The notes below the pieces were generated by a model, which saw only the letters and a program-made list of their open reading frames with translations, searched no databases and had not been told where the DNA came from. The position numbers and the translations under genes were made by a program. A DNA stretch of 64,000 nucleotides from Clostridiales bacterium. GTDB lineage: Bacteria > Bacillota > Clostridia > Saccharofermentanales > Saccharofermentanaceae. The number at the start of each line of letters is the position of its first letter. Positions within the stretch are counted from its first letter, which is position 1. This document shows positions 18,383 through 29,352 of this stretch, piece by piece. The stretch lies in assembly GCA_017551865.1 (NCBI GenBank), contig JAFZKB010000030.1, positions 248,001 to 312,000 of the forward strand, read 5' to 3'.

Positions 18383-19198
18383 TCAGATCTCGACCAACTT
18401 ATCGACAAGCCAGATTCGCATATCAACTGTTTTAATCGCTGTGCCGCAATAAGAACAAACGTCTGTACCCAGATGCCTGACCGGGGCGCCGCAATGAGGA
18501 CAGGTGAAACCTACTCCCTTAATGTCTTCCGCTGCATACCGGTCTGCGTCCAGTATATTCACTACTTTTACGTTGTACCGGGTCTGCGTTGGAGTCGCTC
18601 GATTGCCTGATATAAATTTACCATTTCTTTCCTGGTATTGCAAACATTGTAACGAATATTGGAAGGTGATTTCCACCGTGGATAAATTCTTTTGATAGGC
18701 GTTAATTCCGCCCTTATGCACGATTACCTCACGGTAAATCAGAGTTTTGCCTTCCGCCCTGGCAGAAGCGATCTTCTGCCACAGTTCTTCGGACAGAGAT
18801 CGGGTCACTCCGATACCGCATGCATTCAGTTCTGTCTGGATCCGGTCGATGGTATCTCCGTTGCCTCCCGTCGTCATCTGCATGAGAAGATCAAGGCTTC
18901 TCACGAGGACCGCCTGGGCGGCACTCTGCATCTGTGAAAGGCTCAGATCCGGGAAGTCCTTATTGATCCTCGGGATCAGGGCTGTCGAAAGATCCGAGAC
19001 GGATTTGGGGGTCGCCAGCTCCTGCTTCAACGAAAAATCCTCCGGTCCGACTTTTCCTTCACGCACTTCCTGCTTGACCCCTTCCATGATCTGGCCGATC
19101 AGAGAATTACGGAAAGCTCTTCTGGCAGCTCCGATCACGCCAGCCAGTACAAGAAGACCACCCACTGCAATGATTCCGTAGATCGCTATTTGTGGCAT
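18383..19198 (-). CDS. Membrane-anchored protein with C-terminal zinc ribbon
   Basis: A 271-residue protein. One N-terminal membrane helix (about 5-25) is followed by a soluble alpha/beta domain, possibly Tim44-like. Near the C-terminus is a zinc ribbon, CPHCGAP...CSYCG (about 233-252). It lies 29 nt upstream of the SPFH gene in the same direction, so the two probably act together at the membrane. Beyond this I do not recognise it. Confidence 0.7.
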   Translation of the reverse strand: MPQIAIYGIIAVGGLLVLAGVIGAARRAFRNSLIGQIMEGVKQEVREGKVGPEDFSLKQELATPKSVSDLSTALIPRINKDFPDLSLSQMQSAAQAVLVRSLDLLMQMTTGGNGDTIDRIQTELNACGIGVTRSLSEELWQKIASARAEGKTLIYREVIVHKGGINAYQKNLSTVEITFQYSLQCLQYQERNGKFISGNRATPTQTRYNVKVVNILDADRYAAEDIKGVGFTCPHCGAPVRHLGTDVCSYCGTAIKTVDMRIWLVDKLVEI

Positions 19199-19219
19199 AT
19201 CTTTCCCCTCCCCAAAAAT

Positions 19220-19915
19220 TTAATACTTATAGAGGACCTTCCGATCCATGCGGAGGACCGGAATACCTGCAGGTGTCTTCTCTCTCCAGCTTTCCGGAAG
19301 GACGTGGTCGAGGCCTGTCTGATAAACGATCGGGATGCCCGTCAGATCTGAAGCCTCAAGAAGTACCTTCTCCCCTTCGATAAGTTCTTCTTCCGTCGTC
19401 TCCTCCAAAAGATTGGAGTTATTGATGAATCCCGAGATCGGAAGACGAGCCGCTTCTGAAAGCTCCGCGCACATCTCCCTGATGCCTTCCGGATCCGAAG
19501 TGAACGGACGGAAAGCATTGACGACCATATATACACGGTACTCGATCTTCTGGAAACGGCTGAGCATCGCACCCAGGACTCTCGCGCCCAGATCCTCGCC
19601 GCCGATATCAAAGACAGCGACCGTATCCGGCATATCGAAGGCGGAATACACCTCACCCGAAAGCGCCGGCACATCGACGTTCGTGTTCGCGTACTCCGGT
19701 ACGATCACACGGATCCCCTCCGCCTCGAGAGCTTCTTTTGCATCGGCAGAACGATAATAGGGATTTACTATATCGAGATCCGCGAGCATGACCTTCGCCG
19801 ACGGATCTTCTTTCTTCAGCATATGGGCAAAATGCACCGACACTTCGGATTTGCCGCTGCCATAAGCACCGACAAAAACATAAAGGCGCACTTTCTTCTC
19901 ATTCTCTTCTTTCAT
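19220..19915 (-). CDS. P-loop nucleotide-binding protein (MinD/CobQ-like)
   Basis: A 231-residue protein with Walker A GAYGSGKSE at about residues 16-24, an ADLDIVNPYYR segment, and FDIGGEDLGAR acting as Walker B/switch. The fold looks like SIMIBI NTPases of the CobQ/CobB/MinD group. It is 9 nt from mutS2 and 21 nt from the zinc-ribbon protein. Role unknown. Confidence 0.75.
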   Translation of the reverse strand: MKEENEKKVRLYVFVGAYGSGKSEVSVHFAHMLKKEDPSAKVMLADLDIVNPYYRSADAKEALEAEGIRVIVPEYANTNVDVPALSGEVYSAFDMPDTVAVFDIGGEDLGARVLGAMLSRFQKIEYRVYMVVNAFRPFTSDPEGIREMCAELSEAARLPISGFINNSNLLEETTEEELIEGEKVLLEASDLTGIPIVYQTGLDHVLPESWREKTPAGIPVLRMDRKVLYKY

Positions 19916-19924
19916 TTCTTCCTC

Positions 19925-22378
19925 CTATCTCAGTTCCGCGATCGTGACACCATCTTCACCTTCGCCGAAGGTGCCGAGGCGGAATGTTCTTACACGCTTA
20001 TCCTTTTTCAGGAACTGGTGGACCGCAGAACGCAGAGCGCCGGTCCCTTTTCCGTGAACGATACGGATATTCTCGATATTGCTGATCACGCAGTCGTCGA
20101 GGTAGCTGTCGAGCGCATGGACCGCTTCATCGACGGTCATGCCGAGAAGCTGGATCTCCGGCATCATGGTCGCCTTCTTATTCAGGCGGATCTGGTCCGC
20201 ACGGGAGACGGAAGCACTGCGCTTCGGTTCTTTACGGGAACGGGTCGCGCTCTTCTTCACCTCTTCCTTCTTCGGATAACGAAGAGAATCGGCCGCGACA
20301 GTCAGTTTCAAAGGGCCGGAAGAAAGGATACAGTTGCCGCCCTTGTCAGGTCCCTTGATCACGATTCCCGTCACGTCGAGATTCGGCGAATAGTATAGTC
20401 CGCCCTCTCGGATCTTATCCGGCTTCTCGCCCGGGATCTCTTCCGGCACTTCGTCATCGTCGCGCTCCGCGTCGATATCCGAAAGGCCGGCACGAAGATT
20501 GTTCCTGATCGCACGAAGCTTTCTTTCCGCCTCGTGGCTGTTCTGAAGCTTCTGGATCTCTTTCATCTCGTCTAAGATGGAATCGGCTTTCTCGAGAACT
20601 TCCTCGAGCATCTCCTGCTTCTCTTCTCTGGCCTGCGCGAGGATCTTCTTTCTTTCCTTTTCGATCTGCTTTTTCCGATTCTCAAGTTCTTCCGTCTGGC
20701 GCTTGACTTCGTCACGAAGATCGGAGATCTCCTGCTGGAGTTTTTCGCTTTCACGGTTATGGCGCTCAGCCGAAGAAAGGAGTTCTTCGACTTTGAGGCT
20801 CTCTTCGGAAAGAATGCTCTGTGCATTCTCGATGATCCTCGGGGAAAGACCCAGTTTTCTCGAGATCACAAACGCGTTACTGACACCCGGAAGGCCGATC
20901 ATCAGACGATATGTCGGGGACAGTGTCTCCGTATCGAATTCGCAGCAGGCGTTCTCGACACCCTCCTGCTCGACCGCATAGGCTTTAAGTTCCTTATAGT
21001 GCGTCGTTGCCACCGTCACGGCACCTTTTCTTCTGCACTCATCCAGGATCGCGATCGCCAGCGCTGCGCCCTCCGTCGGGTCCGTTCCGGAACCGAGCTC
21101 ATCGACCAGTACCAGCGTCGTGGGCTTGGTGAGTTTTAATATCTGCACGAGATTTGTCATGTGCGCCGAGAAGGTCGAAAGGCTCTGCTCGATGCTCTGC
21201 TCGTCTCCGATATCGGCCAGCACTTTCGTAAAGGTCGAGACTTCGGAGCCGTCACTACAGGGGATGAAAAGTCCGGCCATCGCCATCAGGGAGATAAGTC
21301 CGCACGTCTTCAGGGAAACGGTCTTACCGCCCGTATTCGGACCGGTAATGACGAGTGTTCTGTAGTCGGTACCCACAGAAAAATCGATCGGCACGACACG
21401 GTTCTTTTCGATCAGAGGATGACGTGCTCTCCGAAGGATGATCCGACCCTGATCATTCAGTTTCGGACGGGATCCGTCCAGTTCCAGCGCGAACTGGGCT
21501 TTCGCCTGCATAAAGTCGATATGCCCGACCAGCGCGATATCGGAAAGGATCGCATCTTTACTGATGCCGACCTTGCCGCTTAAGATCCCGAGGATACGGT
21601 TGATCTCTTCCTGTTCGGCCGCTGTCCATTCACGGATCTTGTTGTTTAATTCCACGACCGCCATCGGCTCGATGAACAATGTCTGCCCGGAAGAAGATGT
21701 GTCGTGCACGACGCCCGGGACCTCACCCTTCTTTTCCGGTTTTACCGGCACGCAGTAGCGCCCGTCACGCATGGTGACGAGCTGATCCTGAAGGGCCTGC
21801 GGGTTCTTCCTTATCAGGCGTTCCAGGATCTCACGGATGCTGCTCTGCGCATCTTTGATCTGCCGGCGGATGTTGTAAAGTTCATTACTCGCCCGGTCAT
21901 TCATCTCATTTTCGCCGGTGATTGCCATGGAGATCTCTTTCTCCAGCGCCTCCAGCGGGATGAGCTGTTTTAGTTCCCGAAGCATCGCATGTTCACTGAT
22001 CTCAACCTGCAAAGATTTCGGCTCGACATGGTAGAGCCTCTCTACCGTGCGCAGGAACTGTGCGATGTTCAGAAGATGCTTCATCGTAAGCGTGGCTCCG
22101 GTATCGGAAAAGCGTACCGCATCCCTTACGTCATTGACACCGCCGAGCGGCAGCGCCCCTTCTTTCACCAGAAATTCCAGTGAATCTTCTGTCTCTTTCT
22201 GCCATTCCTCCACAAGGGGAAGGTCAGATGTCGGGACCAGCCCATAGCAAAGCTCACGCCCGTATATCGTACGAGCGTGATTGACCAGACGGTCTAATAT
22301 CTTGTCATATTCCAGTATGGAAAGAGAACGGCCGCGGACGAGTTTCCGCTTCGCCTCCTCTTCAAAAGTTGTATACAT
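19925..22378 (-). CDS. mutS2: Endonuclease MutS2
   Basis: An 817-residue MutS-family ATPase with Smr nuclease domain, linked to ribosome rescue and suppression of recombination in Firmicutes. Seen: Walker A ITGPNTGGKTVSLKT (about 330), Walker B LVLVDELGSGTDPTEGAALA, a long coiled coil (about 515-620), and the Smr domain at the end with RIVHGKGTGALR. Start ATG follows AGGAG with a usable spacing. It is 60 nt after pfkA. Confidence 0.96.
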   Translation of the reverse strand: MYTTFEEEAKRKLVRGRSLSILEYDKILDRLVNHARTIYGRELCYGLVPTSDLPLVEEWQKETEDSLEFLVKEGALPLGGVNDVRDAVRFSDTGATLTMKHLLNIAQFLRTVERLYHVEPKSLQVEISEHAMLRELKQLIPLEALEKEISMAITGENEMNDRASNELYNIRRQIKDAQSSIREILERLIRKNPQALQDQLVTMRDGRYCVPVKPEKKGEVPGVVHDTSSSGQTLFIEPMAVVELNNKIREWTAAEQEEINRILGILSGKVGISKDAILSDIALVGHIDFMQAKAQFALELDGSRPKLNDQGRIILRRARHPLIEKNRVVPIDFSVGTDYRTLVITGPNTGGKTVSLKTCGLISLMAMAGLFIPCSDGSEVSTFTKVLADIGDEQSIEQSLSTFSAHMTNLVQILKLTKPTTLVLVDELGSGTDPTEGAALAIAILDECRRKGAVTVATTHYKELKAYAVEQEGVENACCEFDTETLSPTYRLMIGLPGVSNAFVISRKLGLSPRIIENAQSILSEESLKVEELLSSAERHNRESEKLQQEISDLRDEVKRQTEELENRKKQIEKERKKILAQAREEKQEMLEEVLEKADSILDEMKEIQKLQNSHEAERKLRAIRNNLRAGLSDIDAERDDDEVPEEIPGEKPDKIREGGLYYSPNLDVTGIVIKGPDKGGNCILSSGPLKLTVAADSLRYPKKEEVKKSATRSRKEPKRSASVSRADQIRLNKKATMMPEIQLLGMTVDEAVHALDSYLDDCVISNIENIRIVHGKGTGALRSAVHQFLKKDKRVRTFRLGTFGEGEDGVTIAELR

Positions 22379-22438
22379 AGACTCCTCTTTTTCCTCGAAG
22401 AAGTCCTATTCGTCCTTATAGAAGATGCTTCCTCTTTA

Positions 22439-23488
22439 TCAGGTAAGAAGCTTCGATCTTTCTACTTCGTCCAGAGAAATGGTCTTCTTCATGGACAGAC
22501 CTTCTTCGATATCTACATCTGTGATCTCACCATTTCTATAGACCACGAGACGGTTCAATCTCTTATCTTTAATACATTCGATCGCACGGACGCCCATAAG
22601 GCTTGCCATCGTACGGTCACGAAGCGTCGGGCTGCCGCCTCTCTGCAGGTGTCCGAGGATCGTCGGACGGGATTCGATCTCCGTCGCATCCTGGATTTTC
22701 TTGGCGATCTCTGTGGCATCGCCGGCACCTTCCGCTACGATAACGATGTAGTGTCTCTTGCCCTTATTTCTGCAGTCGAGGATCGCCTTAATGACTTCCT
22801 TCATATCCCACGGAACTTCCGGAAGAAGGATGATCTCCGCACCGGTTGCAATACCTACATTCAGTGCGATATAACCTGCGTGACGGCCCATAACTTCGAT
22901 AACGCTGCAGCGCTCATGGGAGGATGCCGTATCACGGAGCTTATCGATGGCTTCCATCGCGGTATTCATCGCGGTGTCATAACCGATCGTGTACTCTGTG
23001 CAGGCCACGTCGTTATCGATCGTGCCTGGAATGCCGATGACCGGAATGCCGATCCTGGCGAGGTCTCTGGCACCCTTAAAGGAACCGTCACCGCCGACAA
23101 CGACCAGACAGTCGATGCCGAATACTTTACACATCTTCGCACCCTGAAGAACACCGGCCGGTGTCTCAAAGCTCTTCGATCTTGCTGTCATGAGGAAAGT
23201 ACCGCCGCGCTGGAGCGTCTCGGAAACATCTCTGTGGCCGAGCTCCTTGACTTCGCCCTTCCAAAGTCCGTGATAACCGCGGGTCACGCCCATCATCTTA
23301 AATCCGGCCTTCGTACCTGCGCGGACGACCGCACGGATCGTCGCATTCATACCCGGCGCATCGCCACCGGAAGTCAGGATACCCACGCCTCGAACTTCAG
23401 GCTCCTGGCTCAGATCGATCTCTGCATAGTTCTTCGCAACCATTTCCTTGAGATTTGGCAAATTGCCGTTCGTATATTCTTCAAACAT
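22439..23488 (-). CDS. pfkA: ATP-dependent 6-phosphofructokinase
   Basis: Phosphorylates fructose 6-phosphate in glycolysis. GILTSGGDAPGMNA, VVGGDGSFKGA, the catalytic GIPGTIDND and MGRHAGYIAL are seen; GGDGS rather than GGDDS indicates ATP, not pyrophosphate, as donor. It has about 35 extra N-terminal residues, but GGGAG 7 nt before the ATG at 23488 supports this start. Downstream of dnaE, as in many Firmicutes. Confidence 0.95.
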   Translation of the reverse strand: MFEEYTNGNLPNLKEMVAKNYAEIDLSQEPEVRGVGILTSGGDAPGMNATIRAVVRAGTKAGFKMMGVTRGYHGLWKGEVKELGHRDVSETLQRGGTFLMTARSKSFETPAGVLQGAKMCKVFGIDCLVVVGGDGSFKGARDLARIGIPVIGIPGTIDNDVACTEYTIGYDTAMNTAMEAIDKLRDTASSHERCSVIEVMGRHAGYIALNVGIATGAEIILLPEVPWDMKEVIKAILDCRNKGKRHYIVIVAEGAGDATEIAKKIQDATEIESRPTILGHLQRGGSPTLRDRTMASLMGVRAIECIKDKRLNRLVVYRNGEITDVDIEEGLSMKKTISLDEVERSKLLT

Positions 23489-23567
23489 ATTCTTTCTCCC
23501 CAGCGATGTGCTATGGCATTCCGCCGTTTTCTTTCACGAATTTATACTCAGTATTATACCAAAGCAA

Positions 23568-26500
23568 TCAGAACAGGGAAACATTTTCGACACCGAATTC
23601 CGAAACGAGGATCTTGCAGACTTCCCGGCTCCATTCGATGTTATATTCAGAAGGCAGCTTCATATTTCTCTTTTCCTTGGGAAGCGCCACATATACCGGA
23701 ACACTGCCGTGGAAATATGCACATGTTGAAAGAAGGCGCTTGAATCCCGCATCTTCCGAAGTACCGAAATAGCGGATCGCCAGCCTCGGCATATTCTTCC
23801 CGGAAACTTCCTGAGACGGTTCTTTTTCGGAAGGAAGCGCCTCTGTTTCGGGAAGCGGAGCTTCTTCCGTCGGAAGCACCGGTGCGTCAGACGGCGCCTG
23901 AGACTTACTCTTTCTGAAGTTTCCGTTTCCGTAGTTTCCGAATCTGGCCGGCGGCAGCTCGCAGAGCGGCTCGTCGTCTTTACTTAATGCCACACAGTCT
24001 TCAAGGATCAGCTTGACTTCATCGTCGTCCACCTGGACACGGCCGCGGATCATCAGTGCCTTGGCCGAATTGATCACGGCGCCGTACTTCGAATAGCTTT
24101 CCGGGAATACGATCACTTCATAATCGGAGAACATGTCCTCGATACGAAGGAAGCACATAAACTTCCCGGTCTTCGTCGTCTTCTGGCTCTTCGACACGAT
24201 CAGTCCCGCCATCGTGACCTGTTCCTTATCGGAAAGGACCCGTCCCGTGCCGATATCGTCGTTTAACGTCTTCAGGAACGATGTACTGTCCGTGTTGGCC
24301 GCGGCCATTGCTTTTTTATAGTTATCGAGCGGATGTCCGGAAACATAAAGGCCCAGCATCTCTTTTTCTTTGGCAAGGCGTTCTTCGAACGGATACTCCG
24401 TTACGTTCGGAAGCACAGGTTCATCGGCCTGCGCCGCAGTCTCATCGCCCAAAAGGCTGAAGATCGAGATCTGGCCTTCCATCGCCTGACGCTTACCGGA
24501 AGCAAGACGGTTCAGGTACGGTTCCATTGCACCAAGCATCTGCGATCTCGGGATTCCGAACTCGTCCATGGACGAACACAGGATCAGACTCTCGATCATC
24601 TTCTTATTGATCTCGAGCGCCTCACTTCTTCGGAGGAAATCTCCGTAGGAGGTAAACGGCCCGTTGACTTCTCTATCGACGACCAGTTTTCTCGCGGCAT
24701 TCTCGCCGACATTTTTAATGGCTGTTAGTCCGATACGGATACCTCTCTCCCCTTCGGTCGAAAAGCGCACGGAGCTCTTATTTACTGACGGCGGGAGGAT
24801 CGAGATCCCCATCTTCTTGGCACAGGAAGTGTACCAGGCCGACTGGGACTGATTTCCAAGGAAGGAGTTGAGCATCGCAGCCATGAATTCGGTCGGATAG
24901 TGATATTTCAAATATGCGGTATAGTAACCCACAACAGCATAGGCCGCCGCATGGGATTTGTTAAAGGCGTAGCCGGCAAACTGCGTCACGTCGTCGAAGA
25001 TCTTCCGGGCCACCGGCTCCGATACACCATTGGCGATCGCACCGGCAACATCTCTTCCCTTCTCGTCTTTACCGCCGTAGATAAAGGTCTGGCGGTACTT
25101 CTCCATAAGGGATGCCTTCTTCTTCGCCATGGCTCTTCGGATATTATCCGACTGACCCATGGAAAAGCCGGCCAGATCACGCACGATCTGCATGACCTGT
25201 TCCTGATAGATCATACAGCCGTAGGTCATATTCAGGATCGGTTCGAGAAGCGGATGGTCGTACTTGATGGATGTCGGATCATGACGTGCGGCAACGTACT
25301 TCGGGATCTGGTCCATCGGACCCGGACGGTAAAGGGAAATACCTGCGATAACGTCCTCCAGCGAGCTCGGCTTTAAGTCCATCATGAACGACGTCATGCC
25401 CGAACTTTCAAGCTGGAACACGCCTTCCGTGTCTCCCCGGCTGATCATCTCGAAGACCTGCGGTTCATCCATCGGGATGCGGTCATAGTCGATCTCTATT
25501 CCCTGATTTTCGAAGACCATCTGCGCGGTATCACGCATGACTGTCAATGTACGAAGACCGAGGAAGTCGAATTTTAAAAGACCGATCTCCTCAGAATTGG
25601 CTTTGGCAAACTGCACGACCACGGAGTCCTCATTTTTGGAAAGAGGCGCAATGTCCGTCAGCGGCTTGGCCGAGATGATGACACCTGCGGCATGGGTCGA
25701 TGCATGACGGGGCATGCCCTCGAATTTCATGGCCATGTCGAGGACCTGCTTCACTGTATCGGAGTTTTCATATTCATTCTTCAGATCCGGAGAAGACTTG
25801 ATCGCATCTGCGATCGTGATCCCGAGGTTATTCGGCACCATTTTGCAGATCCGGTCACTCTCGGCATACGGCACATCGAGTGCTCGTGCAACATCCTTAA
25901 TGCAGGCCTTGGCGGCCAGCGTTCCAAAGGTAATTACCTGTGCAACGCGGTCTTCGCCGTACTTTCTCGTGACATAGTCTATGACTTCCTGTCTTCTTTC
26001 GTAGCAGAAATCGACGTCGAAGTCAGGCATACTGACTCGCTCATTGTTCAGGAAACGTTCGAAGATGAGACCGTACTTGATCGGATCGATATTCGTGATG
26101 GAAAGCGAATATGCAACGAGCGATCCCGCACCGGAACCACGGCCCGGACCCACCATGATGTGATTCTCCTTCGCGTAGTGGATAAAGTCCCATACGATCA
26201 GGTAGTAATCCGTGTATCCCATCGATGTAATGACGGACATCTCATACTCGGCACGCTTTTCGTATTCTTTTCTTTCGTCGGGATCGGTGCACCAGATCAG
26301 ACGCTTGTTTAATCCCTCTGTGCAAAGATGCCGTAGATACTCTTCGGCATCGGCATATTCGAGCGGCACATCAAAGGCCGGCAGGTGGATCTGGTCAAAG
26401 GTATAGCCCGCATGGCACATACTGGCGATCTTCGTCGTATTCTCGATCGCCGACGGAACTGATGCAAAATAGCTCCGCATCTCCTCTTCGGACTTGATAT

Positions 26501-27242
26501 AGAAATCATCCGTCGGCATCTTCATGCGGTCCGGATCACTCATTCTCTTTCCCGTCTGCATGCAAAGAAGCACTTCGTGCGCCTTGCTGTCTTCTCTGTA
26601 CATATAGTGGCAGTCGTTGGTCGCCACAAGCGGGATCCCCGTCTCATTACTGAGCATGATCAGATGCTGGTTGACCTTGGTCTGTTCCACCAGCTGATTG
26701 CTCTGGATCTCGAGATAGTAGTTGCCGCGCCCGAATACGCGGTCATACCAGAGGGCCGCCTGCTTTGCCTTTTCCGGCTCGTCATTTAAGATATGGGTCG
26801 CGACTTCGCCCGAAACGCAGGCCGAAAGTGCGATCAGTCCATCCGAGTATTTTTCGAGGATCTCATGATCTATCCTGGGCTTATAGTAGAAACCCTCGGT
26901 GAAACCCGCCGAGACCAGGCGGTTTAAGTTCTTAAGTCCCTCATCGTTCTTGGCCAGAAGTACGAGGTGGTAATAGTTCCGATCTTCGATCTCTTTGAGA
27001 AAACGGCCACGTGGGGCGACATATACTTCACATCCGATGATAGGGTGGATGCCTTCTTCCGTCATGGCCTTATAAAATTCCACACATCCGTACATAACGC
27101 CATGATCCGTGATGGCACAGGAAGTCATGCCCAGTTCCTTAAGACGGGCAGCCAGCTGCTTGATGCGGATCGCACCATCCAGAAGACTGTATTCGGTATG
27201 TAGATGCAGGTGCACAAAACCCTGCGAGATCTCTTCTGCCAT
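23568..27242 (-). CDS. dnaE: DNA polymerase III alpha subunit DnaE
   Basis: Replicative polymerase of family C, 1224 residues. The N-terminal PHP domain shows HLHTEYSLLDGAIR and TDHGVMYG. The palm carries the catalytic MPDFDVDFCYERR. The OB domain (about 1010-1085) contains VTMAGLIVSKSQKTTKTGKF-like sequence. A short Pro/Ser/Glu-rich linker precedes the last domain. Two helices and the tail differ from Bacillus DnaE, as is common. Between uvrB (46 nt) and pfkA. Confidence 0.97.
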   Translation of the reverse strand: MAEEISQGFVHLHLHTEYSLLDGAIRIKQLAARLKELGMTSCAITDHGVMYGCVEFYKAMTEEGIHPIIGCEVYVAPRGRFLKEIEDRNYYHLVLLAKNDEGLKNLNRLVSAGFTEGFYYKPRIDHEILEKYSDGLIALSACVSGEVATHILNDEPEKAKQAALWYDRVFGRGNYYLEIQSNQLVEQTKVNQHLIMLSNETGIPLVATNDCHYMYREDSKAHEVLLCMQTGKRMSDPDRMKMPTDDFYIKSEEEMRSYFASVPSAIENTTKIASMCHAGYTFDQIHLPAFDVPLEYADAEEYLRHLCTEGLNKRLIWCTDPDERKEYEKRAEYEMSVITSMGYTDYYLIVWDFIHYAKENHIMVGPGRGSGAGSLVAYSLSITNIDPIKYGLIFERFLNNERVSMPDFDVDFCYERRQEVIDYVTRKYGEDRVAQVITFGTLAAKACIKDVARALDVPYAESDRICKMVPNNLGITIADAIKSSPDLKNEYENSDTVKQVLDMAMKFEGMPRHASTHAAGVIISAKPLTDIAPLSKNEDSVVVQFAKANSEEIGLLKFDFLGLRTLTVMRDTAQMVFENQGIEIDYDRIPMDEPQVFEMISRGDTEGVFQLESSGMTSFMMDLKPSSLEDVIAGISLYRPGPMDQIPKYVAARHDPTSIKYDHPLLEPILNMTYGCMIYQEQVMQIVRDLAGFSMGQSDNIRRAMAKKKASLMEKYRQTFIYGGKDEKGRDVAGAIANGVSEPVARKIFDDVTQFAGYAFNKSHAAAYAVVGYYTAYLKYHYPTEFMAAMLNSFLGNQSQSAWYTSCAKKMGISILPPSVNKSSVRFSTEGERGIRIGLTAIKNVGENAARKLVVDREVNGPFTSYGDFLRRSEALEINKKMIESLILCSSMDEFGIPRSQMLGAMEPYLNRLASGKRQAMEGQISIFSLLGDETAAQADEPVLPNVTEYPFEERLAKEKEMLGLYVSGHPLDNYKKAMAAANTDSTSFLKTLNDDIGTGRVLSDKEQVTMAGLIVSKSQKTTKTGKFMCFLRIEDMFSDYEVIVFPESYSKYGAVINSAKALMIRGRVQVDDDEVKLILEDCVALSKDDEPLCELPPARFGNYGNGNFRKSKSQAPSDAPVLPTEEAPLPETEALPSEKEPSQEVSGKNMPRLAIRYFGTSEDAGFKRLLSTCAYFHGSVPVYVALPKEKRNMKLPSEYNIEWSREVCKILVSEFGVENVSLF

Positions 27243-27288
27243 CTGGTTTTCCTCTTAGTTTCCGCCGGCCCTTCCCCTATCGGAAAGA

Positions 27289-29310
27289 TCAGCCGTCGGT
27301 AAGTTTTCCTTTTACGATCACGAGCAGATCGCGAAGTCGCGCGGCCTCTTCGAACTCGAGATCCTTGGCCGCCGCTTTCATCTCCTTTTCGAGACGGGAA
27401 GCAAGCTTCTCCAGATCTTTTCTCGACATATGCGTCTTCTTCTCGTTGACAAGATCCGAAAGATCCTTCATGTCGATCTGGTCTTCCCGGCTGACCTCCT
27501 CTATGGTCGCCAGCACATCGCGGACTTCTTTTCTGACACTTCTCGGAGTGATGTGATTATCCTTATTATACTGGATCTGGATCCCGCGTCGACGGTTAGT
27601 TTCAGAAACTGCTTCGAACATGGAATCCGTGACATCATCCGCATAGAAAATGACCCGTCCGTTGACGTTTCGCGCGGCACGTCCGATCATCTGGATGAGA
27701 GACCTCGTCGAGCGCAGGAAGCCTTCCTTATCCGCATCGAGGATCATAAGAAGCGAGACCTCCGGAATATCCAGGCCCTCACGCAGAAGATTGATGCCGA
27801 CGAGCACGTCAAATTCACCCTGCCGGAGCTGTCTTAGGATCTTCATGCGATCCACGGTATCAATATCCGAGTGCAGATATTTGACCCTTATATCTTCCTG
27901 CTTGAGATAGCCCGTAAGATCTTCGGACATCTTCTTCGTCAGGGTCAATATCAGGGCTCTTTCGCCCTTGCTGACTGTCTCTCTGATCTCCGTTAAGATA
28001 TCTTCCATCTGACCTTCAACCGGACGGATCGAGATCTCCGGATCGAGAAGTCCGGTCGGACGGATGATCTGCTCGACGGTCTTCTCGCTGTGTTCCGCTT
28101 CGTACTTCGCCGGAGTCGCCGACACGAAGATCGTCTGTCCCATCTTCTTTTCAAATTCCTCAAACTTCAGCGGACGGTTATCGAAGGCCGACGGCAGGCG
28201 GAAACCGTAGTCCACGAGCGTCGTTTTTCTCGACCGGTCGCCATTATACATCGCCCCGATCTGCGGAACGGTGACATGCGACTCATCGATCATGAGAAGA
28301 TAATCTTCCGGCATGAAGTCCATCAGCGTATAGGGCGGCTCGCCCGGCTTTCTTCTCGTCAGATGACGCGAGTAGTTCTCGATGCCCTTCACAAAGCCGG
28401 TCTCGGAGAGCATCTCCAGATCGTATCTCGTCCTCTGCTCGAGGCGGTAAGCCTCGATGAGCTTGCCCTGCTCACGGAGTTCCTTAAGACGTTCGTCCAG
28501 TTCCTCCTCGATCGTCACGATGGCATGCTCGAGTTTTTCTTTCGTCGTCGCATAGTGGGACGCCGGGAAGATCACGGCATAGTTTCTGTTCCACATGACC
28601 TTGCCGGTAAGATAATGGACCTCGGAGATCTTCTCGATCTCATCGCCGAAGAAAGTCACCCTCGTCAGAAGTTCTTCCGAAGACGGCGGGAAAATATCCA
28701 GAGTATCTCCTTTTACGCGAAAAGCACCGCGCGTGATCTCATAGTCGTTTCTCACGTACTGAAGGTCGATGAGCTTACGGATGACGGCATCCCGGGAGAC
28801 ACACATACCGGCCCGGAGGTTCACCATCAGGTCCTTATAGTCTGAGGGGTCGCCGAGACCATAGATGCAGGAGACGGAGGCGACCACGATGACATCTCTT
28901 CTCTCGAGAAGCGAACTCGTCGCACTGTGACGCATGCGGTCGATCTCGTCGTTGATATCACAGTCTTTCTCGATAAACGTATCCGTCGAAGCGATATAGG
29001 CTTCCGGCTGGTAGTAATCATAGTAGGAAACGAAGAATTCCACGGCATTTTCCGGGAAGAAGGCTTTAAACTCCGCAGCGAGCTGTGCCGCCAGCGTCTT
29101 ATTCGGTGCGATGACCAGCGTCGGACGCTGGGTCTTCTCGATAATGTTCGCCATAGTAAATGTCTTACCGGAACCGGTGACACCCAGAAGCGTCTGGCAC
29201 TTCGCGCCATGCGCAAGCCCGTTGACCAGGCCCTCGATCGCCTGGGGCTGATCTCCTGTCGGAGCAAATGGGGAGTGGATCACAAATCGGTTCTGCTGCT
29301 TATTTTCCAT
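27289..29310 (-). CDS. uvrB: Excinuclease ABC subunit B
   Basis: Helicase-like damage-verification subunit of nucleotide excision repair. Walker [15 protein letters not shown], the beta-hairpin [19 protein letters not shown], motif [11 protein letters not shown] and the C-terminal UvrC-binding UVR helix pair are present. The frame is open to 29337, but that ATG would lie about 9 nt from the predicted transcription start and inside a LexA-like box. The ATG at 29310 gives 673 residues and aligns with the usual UvrB N-terminus (MENKQQNRF...). No strong SD is seen at either. Confidence 0.95.
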   Translation of the reverse strand: MENKQQNRFVIHSPFAPTGDQPQAIEGLVNGLAHGAKCQTLLGVTGSGKTFTMANIIEKTQRPTLVIAPNKTLAAQLAAEFKAFFPENAVEFFVSYYDYYQPEAYIASTDTFIEKDCDINDEIDRMRHSATSSLLERRDVIVVASVSCIYGLGDPSDYKDLMVNLRAGMCVSRDAVIRKLIDLQYVRNDYEITRGAFRVKGDTLDIFPPSSEELLTRVTFFGDEIEKISEVHYLTGKVMWNRNYAVIFPASHYATTKEKLEHAIVTIEEELDERLKELREQGKLIEAYRLEQRTRYDLEMLSETGFVKGIENYSRHLTRRKPGEPPYTLMDFMPEDYLLMIDESHVTVPQIGAMYNGDRSRKTTLVDYGFRLPSAFDNRPLKFEEFEKKMGQTIFVSATPAKYEAEHSEKTVEQIIRPTGLLDPEISIRPVEGQMEDILTEIRETVSKGERALILTLTKKMSEDLTGYLKQEDIRVKYLHSDIDTVDRMKILRQLRQGEFDVLVGINLLREGLDIPEVSLLMILDADKEGFLRSTRSLIQMIGRAARNVNGRVIFYADDVTDSMFEAVSETNRRRGIQIQYNKDNHITPRSVRKEVRDVLATIEEVSREDQIDMKDLSDLVNEKKTHMSRKDLEKLASRLEKEMKAAAKDLEFEEAARLRDLLVIVKGKLTDG

Positions 29311-29319
29311 GGTAAACCC

Positions 29320-29344
29320 GTACATACTTTCGAACATATTTTCG
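29320..29344 (-). promoter_or_regulatory. LexA-type SOS boxes over the uvrB start
   Basis: Minus strand: CGAAAATATGTTCG (29331-29344) differs at one position from the Gram-positive LexA consensus CGAACRNRYGTTCG. An overlapping CGAAAGTATGTACG (29320-29333) differs at two. Directly downstream of the promoter, as expected for a repressor site. Confidence 0.65.
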
Positions 29345-29352
29345 TTTAGTTC

